64,000 bases of DNA from Biomphalaria glabrata (lineage: Eukaryota; Mollusca; Gastropoda; Planorbidae). The stretch covers positions 12,410,511 through 12,474,510 of the forward strand of contig NC_074725.1 in the NCBI RefSeq assembly GCF_947242115.1, read 5' to 3'. Below are positions 42,301 through 54,300 of this stretch, in pieces. The notes beneath the pieces were generated by a model. It was not told where the DNA came from. It saw only the letters and a list, made by a program, of their open reading frames with translations, and did no database searches. The translations under genes and the position numbers were made by a program. Positions within the stretch are counted from its first letter, which is position 1, and each line of letters begins with the position of its first letter.

Positions 42301-45300
42301 CATTCCTCGTCCCATATGCTAGGACAAATTAGTACAAATGCTCCTTCTTCCCGAGTGCCATTAGAGCATGGAATGGGTTGCCTAAGCCGGGCAAGGAAAA
42401 CCAACGACTAGGCAGAATGTAAGTCATTGGTTAACATGCATGACTAGATTGATCTAGGAACACGCGTAGGACGTAATCATTTTCTTTTTAAAGTGCCGTC
42501 CGTATTTAATCAGATAAGATAAGGTAAGATAAGTTTGGGGTGTTCACTAACCATGTCACATCCACGGGAGCGTGTACATAATAGTGTACATACAACTTTT
42601 CATTGGTTTTTAATGTAGCTGTAATTGGGGTAAAAATGTTCCATTGTTGTTTAATGTAACATTCATTAGTTACTATGAGAAAAAACAGTCACTCTTATAA
42701 GTCGTAGAAAGGAGATATAATCTCTTTTAAAAAGTATTTCTACAATACCTCTATTCAACTCGTAACTTCGTGGAAACTTCTGGGTGGGTGGGTGCAACCT
42801 GGACATGGATCTAAAAAAAAAAACAGCGCTAAAGATTTTCCTAGAATTTTAACAGTTGCTGTTTATCATGAGGGTACAAAAAATATCGCATTGTTTTTTA
42901 ATGTAACATTCATTAGTTATTTAGAGAAAAAAAAATCTCTTTAAGTTGTATACAGGAGTTTTTTTTTTTTTTTTTTTTTTTATTATTTTTAATGTTTTCT
43001 TGCTTCCTTTCGAGACTTATTTTTTGAAAAGATTTCTTGGCTGATATAAATATTTAAATTCAATGTTGTAGCCTTGGCACCTAATGAACTCTTTGAAAAG
43101 CCGGGTTTCTGATGTAGAGCTAGTAAGTAATATAAAACACTTCGTAGGATAGCCACGTCTTTGACCGATAACAAAGAGACCAAAAAATAAAAAAGATGCA
43201 TCCACTCAATAATTCATTTTTTTGTTTAGTTTTTAAACCTGATTGGGGTGACCGCACCAACAGGTAGCAGGAAGTAATAGACCAAGCAATAAAAATATAG
43301 ATCTATAATAGCGAGAAGAGATTCATCTTCACAAATTTTCAATTATAAATTCTTGAACATAAAATATTTGATTTGAAATAATATTCCATCGATTATTTTG
43401 TACTTTTCAGTTACGTCGACATCTACAGCCAATTCTGCTACTACTACACCAACAGCACTGACCATGACAACGACTTCAACAACAACATCTGTCCCTACCA
43501 CTTCTACCACCTCTACTTCCACCACAATACCCTCAAGAGCCACTTCGACAACCACAGCATCATCAGCTACAGCTCTTCTACCTCCTGCGACGACCACCAA
43601 ACTTACAACTACAGCGACAACATCTTCAGCGACATATTCTCCACCATTGTCACCTCCAACAACAGATAGTACTTCAGGGCCTACATCAGCCACAACCACA
43701 ACACCTACCACAACCATTACAAAGTCACCAACTACAGCGACTGTAACACAAATGACAATAAAAACTACAGCAATAAACGAAAGTTCATCAACAATAACTA
43801 CAAGTGTCACATCTGCGACCACTACAATTACCACCTCTGTAATTCATACAAGTACTACATCAGTGTCTACATCAACCACAACACCACTCGCTAATACTAC
43901 CACTACACCCCAGATCATAAGCAACTCATCAACAACAACTACGACAACGCCAATTACTAATACAATTCCGACAACTGAAAGAACCACACCGACAGAAGTA
44001 ACCACAGCAACTGCTACAATATCAACCGCCTCTACGACCACGCCAACAACTACGTCAGCTACAACAACAGAAACAACTACAACACCAACAACAACAACTT
44101 CAACTACGACAATAACACCAACAACAACGACAACAACTACCATGTCAACTACAACAACAGAAACAACACCAGCCACCACAGCAACGCCAACAACCACCAC
44201 AACAACACCAACAACCACCACAACAACACCAACAACCACCACAACAACACCAACAACCACCACAACAACACCAACCACAACAACAACACCAACCACAACA
44301 ACATCAACAACTACCACAACAACACCAACAACCACCACAACAACACCAACAACCACCACCACAACAACACCAACAACTACCACCACAACAACAACACCAA
44401 CCACAACAACACCAACAACCACCACAACAACACCAACAACCACCACAACAACACCAACAACCACCACAACAACACCAACAACCACCACAACACCAACAAC
44501 CACCACAACAACACCAACAACCACCACCACAACAACAACAACCACCACAACAACAACAACAACCACAACAACACCAACAACCACCACAACAACACCAACC
44601 ACAACAACTACCACAATAACACCAACAACTACCACAACCACACCAACCACAACAACATCAACAACTACCACAACAACACCATCAACAACCACAACAACAC
44701 CAACCACAACAACAACCACCACAACAACACCAACAACTACCACAACAACGCCAACTACAACATCAACGGTCACCACTTCAACCATCACTACAACACCCAC
44801 AACAACTACAACGACACCTACTACCACTAAGGCTGCAACAACAGCGACAACAGCTCCATGTAGGTAACATTTAGATTCAAAGTTTAGTCATTGCAATATA
44901 TATTTTAAAACTATGTAGCGAATATGTAATTAGTGTTATACACACCTTTATGCCACAACTCGCATACTACGTGAGTCAATTTAAAGACACTGTTGAGACA
45001 CACGAACATTATAAGACTTTTGCCATTTTTAGCGGCTTGCGATAAAAGCCGCTATTAGTTTTGTCTTTGTCTCTCTGTACTTTTGTATATCACATTTAGA
45101 TCACCAAATATAGAAAAGATATTGAAAGTCCGATAGCATGATATTGTAGATCTTGCACAGTTCTGCTGCAATGGTTACTTTTTAATCTTCTGGGAAAAAC
45201 AATTGTTTTTAAAATTAATTATTCAAACAGTTGTTGTTTACCACTTTTTAGAATAAAAGACTTGAGGAAAGGTAAGTTATTATAATAGTCACAGATTTGA

Positions 45301-48300
45301 AATACTATTTCGAATAATAATGTGGCGTTATTATTCTTGTCCAAAGGTCCTAGAGTCTCATTATTGATAAACAGGTTGTTCAGTTTGTTTTCAAGTGGAA
45401 AAAAAAAGCCAAATGTTTCTTTGAAAGCTCTCTTTTAATTTGTATTACATTTAATTTTCTTGCCAAAAGATTGAGACGTCTTATTATCGATAATAGGTTG
45501 CTTAGTTTGTTTTTAAGTTAAAATCAAAGCCAAATAATTATTTGCAAAATTTTCTTTTCACTTACAGTGCATTTATTTTTGTTGCCAAAATGTCCAGATG
45601 TCCTAGTATCGATTTTATTTAAAAAGGTTAACTTAAGAATGCAAATTTTAGTACATATGACTTTTATTTTTACTTGACTTGAATACACAGTGTTATAAAG
45701 ATATAGCCGCACTAGGTCAGCTTTTATTTTGTTTCGATGTTACTTTTACAAAGCAAAACAAGACCATGACTTGATATTTCCTCCTCTTGGGCGGATCCAG
45801 TGTTAGTCTCATTTTGTGTGATAGAACAAACTCTTTTTGTCATAACGTTCAAGAATGATTTTATCAAAATTCATCTGAGAGCAACTTTAACAAGACTTAA
45901 TATTAACCACCCAATTCCATGAAGATCTTACGTAGATTAAACGCATTATAAGCGAAATGGTCTGCTACTTCGAATGTTTCACATATTTCAGGGACCGTGT
46001 CATCACTTTTTAATGTAACCTTCTTACCTGCGCATTCTTGTTAGGAGAAAAAAATGCGTAGGAGACGTAGGAATGACTTTCTTGAGCTCAAACTGGCGAA
46101 AAAGACTTAGTGGACCCTGCTGTGCAAACGTTTATTGTGTGGTCTGTAGTAAATGTATCCTTTCAGCAGATCTTCTGATCTATGCAGACAGATAGCGTAA
46201 AGCAAATCTGTTTGGCCGAGGGTTTTCGGGTGATCGCGTGACCAACACGACGCCCAACCGCTTTACTACACCAACGTATTACAGATAGATGAACTCAGGG
46301 GCGTCCTAAAAATCCCAAAGCTCAAAATCGGATGCCAAGTGAACAATCCACCACCATAGCAAACAGAAAAGTAGTTATGTGGTCTAGTTCCTAGAGTCTT
46401 AGTCCCTAGAGACCAAATTTTAAAACCTTTTTTATTCTTCTTTTTCCCAACAGCTATCGTGGCCTCAGCTGACACATTCAATTTGTTCAGCACATCCCAA
46501 GTGCAATGTTCTCTGACAGCCTCAAGCTGGAACGCCGTCATTATAGCCAAGTAAGATACTCAAACAGGGATGCTCAATCTAATTCAGGCATGGGGACATT
46601 TGCGACATGCGAGTCACGGGCCTCGTCTCCGCAAAAGGTGGAGGAATCCGATGGGACAGAGCCTCTGTTGCTTCATTTTGCAATGTGTGTAGAACTTTCC
46701 GGGGGGGGGGGGTAAGCTGATAGCACTGCATCAGGGACCGGATATGGCCCTCGGGACGTAGGTTGGGCACCACTGTATCAAAATCTGGCCATCGCCTTCT
46801 ATCATAATATTATTTTCTTTATTCTAAAAGGTCAATTTTAAAAGGGTTAAATATTATCTGCGTCTTCTCCTTTATAGTATTCAAAGATCTTGAGACAAAC
46901 AATTCTGCACGCCATGACTCGTATTTAGTCCATAGTTCCATACAACTAGTGTCCAGAGAGAACTGAGGGTAGGGCGGATTTTTTTTTTCCTAATTGAATT
47001 GTATGACTATCAGATATCAGAACATTCCACAACATCTACATCACGCTGTTGGTATGAAAGATGTCGCAAAGATGTTGAAGAAATGAATTTATTTATGACT
47101 GAACCTTATTATTTGTTTGACTGAATAAGTTTTAAAAAAAAGATAAATTTGTTGTTTTTATTACTTGGTTATATAAAAAAATTTAATAGCCTCCTGGCGG
47201 GCCGCACAAAACTTAAGAAAATGTGATAAAATAACAGATGTTCTTTTCTACCAGGGCCGGATTTACACTTGATAAGGCCTAAGCTATTTGAACTATGGAG
47301 CCCCTAGTTATCAACATAACTCAATTTTTCCTCAACTCTCTAATATCCTTTGAATCAATTTTAGGGAGCAAGTGTTGGCCCGAAGCTATATGTTATATAG
47401 CCTCTAGGTAAATACAGCACTGGTAACTACTCTATAGTTGTTTTTTTAAATGTAATTGTAGTTGCAGACGTCTATGTTACTACTTAACCAATGTGCCTGA
47501 CTGTTAACCTGTTGACGTCAATGAGATAAGGTAGCAGTCATGGGATTATAATATTCAACTGTTATCTAATATTTATGTCATATATACTCATATGATATGT
47601 CCACTGGTATAATGTATTCCTGGGATATACAGTAGATTTATTATGTATAAGTCCTGTGTTGTGTGCATTTCCTTTGGTTTATAAACGGCAATGGTCGTGA
47701 ACTAACACAAAAAGGGCATATGTAATATATAAAGCAAAATGTAAGGAGTATGTATGTATGTATGTATGTATGTATGTATGTATGTATGTATGTATGTATG
47801 TATGTATGTATGTATGTATGTATGTATGTATGTATGTGTATGTATGTTTGTGTGTGTATGTATGTATGTCCCACATAGAAATCAAAACCGTTAGACCAAT
47901 TTTGATAAATATTCTTTTGAACATGGCAGAGACAGACGTATATGTTTAATGTCCTTCCTACAACATGAAGGTCCTAAAAATAAAATAAAAATACCTAAAT
48001 TTATCACTTTTTAAGAATGTAACAGGCCGCGGGTCATATCCAGCTAGTGAGAAGATAAGTGTCTAATCTATCAATGATAAGTGTTTGTACTTTTTGTATT
48101 TTCGACATGCCTTTGTGGCGACGAGCACTGTGAAGTTGGCCTGTTCCAAAAAACTACGAGTAAATGTACTAGTCTGACGACTAGGTCATGACTTGCAGGG
48201 TTATATGGGATATATCTATTGAATTCCCCTAAAGAAAAGCGTCTGGCAAGAAATAAAATAAGGGCTTTGTTTGTTTGGTATTGTTATCTTATTTCATCTC

Positions 48301-51300
48301 GAAACGTTTATCTTTCAGTGCGTCTGCGCAAGGCAACGTTGTCATAGCAACGTTTAGACCTGACGGAACTCAAAGTACTATTCTCGACCCACAGCGCTAT
48401 AACGTGAGCAGGTAAGATCATTCTTGCAGACGACAAGAGCTTTTACTCTTGCCTCTCCATCTCTCAGAACGAGGCTAGAATACATTTAGAAAACTACATA
48501 ACAGAACTATGGCACATTATTTGTCAGCATTGAGTTGGTCGAAAGATGGGACAATCCTGAAGACAGACCGGATCGCACACCAGTGTCTTAGCTAGGAATT
48601 GGTCATCATTTTGGGGGTCGGGGGAGGGGCTTGACCTCTTTAGGGGCCCCTGCATTTTAACATTTGACATCATGACATGAGATAATGGCGTTCTTCTTCT
48701 TCTTCTTCGTTCTCATTGTTATGTTGGAGTGTTCAGATGACTGCGCAGTGGTTTCCAAATCAGGGAGCTCTCCATATAGTTTTCTTTCTATTGGGGTGAT
48801 TTTGGGGCCAATGTCTTATACGGGCCTCTTGGTAAAGAGAGCTGTTTTGGAGGACGTGGTCGGCATTCTCTGGTGATACTCCACATGGGCAGATTTCATT
48901 GGTTCCAATTTTGAGCTTCCGGAACATGTGTTGTCGCATTCTGTTGTGTCCGGTCCTGAGTCGAGATAACGGCGTAATATTTAATATTTAATGTAAATAA
49001 AATAGTTCCAAACACTCATTTGGGGGCCCCGTAAAAAGGGGTTTAAGGGGAAATTGGATCATCCCCCACCCCACCATAGCTACGCCACTGTCGCACACCA
49101 CACAGCCAGGCGGTCATCCTGAACAAGTCGCGAGCTATCTAAAAAGATTTGAGCAATGAGTCGTTTGTTGGCGCATGTGTTTATGTTTTATCGGACACAA
49201 AGAAAAAGTAATGGGGAAAGAAAAGTCTATTTAAGAAGCACTTCTGTGTGTGCGCGCGCGTAGGTGGGTCGGGTGCAATAAACAATGACCAGAATTCGCC
49301 AGGTTAGTTTTCCATTGGGTAGCGTTGGTTAGGGAGGTGTGCTATTCACTTGGGCGCCGCGGTCAAAAGGGTATCACATAGTGGCTACAGCCTTTACAAA
49401 AAGTCGGCACACGTTGACTCAGCCATGACTTTTAGCCACTTAAGCTTAGAATGAATCATTCTGATACATTCAATAGGATCATTAACTTATGCATCCTGCC
49501 TCCGTTTTTTTAGATCTTGTGTGTCTTTGAACAAAAAAAAGGAAGAGTGGAATGTATCAAAGAAAACATTGATAATAGATACCAAAACAAGCTAGCAAGT
49601 TTCTGGATACACCCACACTAGCTTAGTATATTATTTATTTATTTATCTATTCATTTATAAGTTAGTGTAAAGTTCCCATTTCAGACCTTGCAATGAATAG
49701 GGCAGATGATATAAAGGCCATCTGTTTCTTTGGCCCACAGTTAGCAATGGTGTCATGTGGTCAGTACAATGACAAACTGTCTTTACTTTTCTTAATTCCC
49801 TTAAAGCTGTGTGGACTCAGAGGCACCCACTAGATCCCGAAATAAAAAAAAGTCGACGTCTTCACGATTATATATATATATATAATATCTGTGTGTGTGT
49901 GTGTAATTACCTCCCTTATGGGAAGCATATATCTATTATTCTATATCTGTCACATTTAGATCTAAAAAAAAAATGTTGTAAATTTCGCACGATTCGTGTT
50001 TTTTTTTATCTATACACACATTTTCCTGAACTTGAGAAAAATATTAAAAGATTTTTTTCTAATTTTTAGGAAAAAACTTACTTGAAAATCTTCTTGTCTT
50101 ATCTATCGGTGACGCGACTTGAACATTTAAAGGGAAACAACCCAGTAAATTTTCATACATACAAAAGTGTATTCGTGTAGTTTACTCCCTTTAAGAACAC
50201 AGTCCACATTCTTTGTGCTTTTCATCTTGATTTCGTAAGAATTACAGACGCTAATTTAAAAACAAGAAAAACATGTTTTATTTAAATACTTTCAAAATAC
50301 AATAGCTCTTTCATACAACGTATAGGGCTACTCATTCTTTTTCGATCAATATACTGTCAAAATTCTAGGAAAATCGTTAGCGTCGTTTTCGAGATTTGTG
50401 TCCACCAAAGGTTTTGAGCCCACCCACCCAGAAGGTTTTTGGTATTAGTCTCCTCGAAGGTACGAGTTGAATAGGGGTAAAAAAAATACATACAAAACAA
50501 AAAAACTTTGCATTGTATGCGAATGAATGTATTAATCTAGCTGTGCAGGATAATTTGAGACGTTGATTTTCCTGGCTGATTCAGGCAACTTCCCTTGTGC
50601 ACTATTAGCACTTGGAAAGAATTAGCACTGTTACCTATTTTTGTTATGTAATGAGAAACGTGCCTTTATTACAATACCTCTATTCAGTTCGTAACTTTGT
50701 AGAAAGTTCAAAAACCTAAAACCTTGGAAAAAAATGACTAGCTCGTTGACCACACTGGGAAAACTCTAGTACTGACCGTTAAAATGTTTGTAAGTAAAAA
50801 AAAAAATATTAAAAAAATAATTTTTCACTTGAGAAAGAGAAAAATATTGAACTTGAACGGAATATAGGGTCTACTTAAAGAGTTGAATACATTTACGTTC
50901 AGGAAAATTGTACGCATCGTCTTAAAAGTCTAGATCTTAAGGCCTAGGCATATCATTGCAATATTATAAAGTCTAGTAGATCTAAACATTCGCTTAACCA
51001 GGATTCTTTCTCCTTGGGGGGGGGGGAGAAGGGAGTAGCGGCGGATAAAGAATGTTCCATTGATTTTCAATCTACTATTCATTAATTATTTAAAGTATTC
51101 TGTCCTGGTATGTTTCTCATTTGTGTCATTTTACTAGTGGTGTTCTTTTTGTTCAATCTGAGTATCTAGAGAGTATAAAAATATAAAGAACGAACTTCTG
51201 AGAATACCAACTGAGTACTTCTTGTATGAGAATATCAACTGAGTACTTCTTGTATGAGAATATCAACTGAGTACTTCTTGTATGAGAATATCAACTGAGT

Positions 51301-54300
51301 ACTTCTTGTATGAGAATATCAACTGAGTACTTCTTGTATGAGAATATCAACTGAGTACTTCTTGTATGAGAATACCAACTGAGTACTTCTTGTATGAGAA
51401 TATCAACTGAGTACTTCTTGTATGAGAATATCAACTGAGTACTTCTTGTATGAGAATACCAACCGAGTACTTCTTGTATGAGAATACCAACTGAGTACTT
51501 CTTGTATGAGAATATCAAACTGAGTACTTCTTGTATGAGAATATCAAACTGAGTGCTTCTTGTATGAGAATACAGAGTACTTCTTGGTGTTTTCAAAACT
51601 TTAGACTTGATAGAAATGACAGACGTTACTTCCAAAGACAAGATGTATTACACTCCACTCGTATCCATGTGTCAATCTAGTCGTGTATTCTAATCCGTGA
51701 CTTTAAATCTGTTAAGCTGGTTGTCCTGTCTGATTCAGACAACCCGTTCTCTGTCAGCACCAGGGAAGAAAGAGTACATCTAGAAATTTTGTCCTAGAAT
51801 ATGAAATAAGAAAGCTGTTCATGTTTTGATACTTTGTGATGGCAATTTAATTTTTTTTTCATTGTATGAATGCCAGAGTTCAAGTGGACAGTGTCAGAAC
51901 GAACTTCATACTGAGCATCAATCAAGTGTTCTGTCAGGACAACACGACCTACTTGTGCGCTGCTCAGACAGCGAATGGCATTTTAAACAACGCTGTCAAG
52001 CCAAATTTCTCAAGTAATATTATTTGAATATAAATCTATCGCCTATCATCCTATATATGTACGATCAAAACTAGCCTAGCCTGCGTAGACCTACAGTTAA
52101 GGACGTAACGTTACTTAGGTGGCATTGTGGTTGGAGCTATCAGTGAAGGAGATAATGTAGCATCTCTAAAATTATTCTAATGAAAAATACCCAAATCAAA
52201 CCCACACGACTTCTATAGCCTCTGACACCAATTATGTGACAGTATATTACAGTTCAAGCCTTCTTCTTTTTAGGTGTAGCCTATTATGTATCTCTTCCTT
52301 CACACTTCTAAGCTTTAAACTAAAAAAAAAAATCATTTTTAAGACAACACCTCAATACAACTTATAGAGCGATTATTTCTCTTTTATTTCTTATCTTATA
52401 ACTCTATTCGTAGCACCATAAAACAAACAGACAGCGGCAAAGTTTACTTTATTTTTTTCATTTTTTTTTTTTGGTAATGATACAGACTATTCAGATATGT
52501 AATGACCTGTAATATCAACAAGTTAATTTAATTCAGAATCTGAATTTTAATACAGATACAATGCAACAACCCTAGGAAGGTCAGCCTTAGGCATAGCCAA
52601 ACTAGACAGCCGCCTAGGGCCTCCGATTGGACTCAAAACAATTTGTTTAGATAAGAAATGGCGAAATGTGTGCCTAGTCCTATTGTTGCAGGACACAAGC
52701 CGGACAAGGTTTTAATGAAATTGCGTAATTTTGTTTCTCTGTTTTATTTTGAGTTCTTCTATTTCATTTGGGGCTACCAAATTTACGTCACCTAGGGACT
52801 TCATGTATTTTAGGCCGCCCTGGTTCTAGTAGGTTGAATAACTTGAAACATTGATTCTTTGTAATCTCTTTCAGTGACTTCTGCTTTCCAAAGGACGGCT
52901 GCGTCTGTTCCCGCCAGTATACCAGCAAACACGTTGGTCAATGTTTCGTGTCAGGGCTTAGAATTCAAGTAGGTATTTGCTTATTGTCCCTAATTATCCC
53001 CTTTTTTTCCCCACTTCCTACTATCAGCTCACACTATCTTCAGGGGTGGAAAAATGGGGGAAAAGTTGGACAGAAAAAAGTGGGATCATTTATTTTCAAC
53101 TAAATGTGCGCACATAGAAGTTTGGCTGGATACAGAGGCGTAGCGAGCATAACTCTTCTGTGTTTCTCATTCACTCTTTCGACTTCTTCCCATTGCATAA
53201 TTATTCACAGTCTATTACAATACACGAATCAATCCAAACATTAACAAATTAGTTAATCCAATAGTACTAATTAATTAATTTTGGTTTATTTAGCAGAAAG
53301 GGAGCTAAACCTTGCCATTTTCAGATAAATTGTAGTAAATAGTGGTTCTTTCCCTTAGATAAGCTTTGTCTTTTAGAAAGTAATCTTTTTATATTTTCCT
53401 TGTTATTTTTTCAATGACAAATAAAAAGTGAATGTTTAACTATTTGAATTTCAGTAGGAATTTCTTTTTGGTAGTAAACCAGTGATGATATTACATCCAA
53501 CTCTTTTGTGTTTCTCCTCCACTCTCTCTATTCCTTTCCATTTTCTATTTTCTCTGTTTTTCATCTTCCCACATATCCTTGAGTTCAGAGGTCAGCTAAT
53601 ACAGTGGCAATACAAGAGATCAAACTTAGACTTTCAGTCCGTCAATCTGGGTGCATCAGCCATTCAGCTGGCGGAAGCCACGTCTCCTGGACTCTACTGT
53701 ATCAACGCTATTCGGAACACTGCTCAGGTAAGAATAGTCAGTCAGTTCCGGCCTTGGAGATATCACTATTTGTTCACGATGTTTTCCATGTGGTCCATGC
53801 CCGTTTCCTTGTGACACACGACCTTTTTCTTTTGGTCTAGAGCCCCTTGTTAGCAGAAGCGGTCTGTTTGCTGTACTAGAGAGAATCGGCTGCCCAAATA
53901 AGTTAAGAAAACTAGTGTCATCTTTTCACGAAAATATGCAGGGCACCGTTCAGTTTGAAAGTTCTTCCTCCAGGCCATTCTCCATTAAGAGCGGTGTAAA
54001 ACAAGGATGTGTACTGGCCCCTACACTATTTGGCATCTTCTTCTCAGTCGTACTATCCAGTGCTTTTAAATCCCTGGAAGACGGAATATACATCCATAGC
54101 AGATCCGATGGAAGGCTCTTTAACCTGGCACGTCTTAAAGCCAAAACGAAAAGGCGTCGTATCTTGATAAGGGAGCTGCTGTTTGCCGATGACGCGGCAC
54201 TCGTATCTCACTCACAAGGAGGTCTACAGAAGCTAGTGAACGCCTTAGCAGCTGCTTGTCAAGAGTTTAGCCTTACTATAAGTCTCTCCAAGACCGAAAT

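Noticed and set aside
43844-44827. Long minus-strand open frame of Val/Gly repeats (327 codons) opposite the Thr-rich exon
   Set aside because: It is the mirror of ACA/ACC/CCA codons on the plus strand, has no start context or splice partners and overlaps an exon with strong support.
47641-47949. Open frames on both strands through the TATG microsatellite
   Set aside because: A 4-bp repeat without stops gives open frames by construction; no flanking coding signal.
53604-53840. Alternative frame through mucin/Ig exon 9
   Set aside because: It does not match the phases of exons 8 and 10 and lacks the Ig Trp and Cys pattern.
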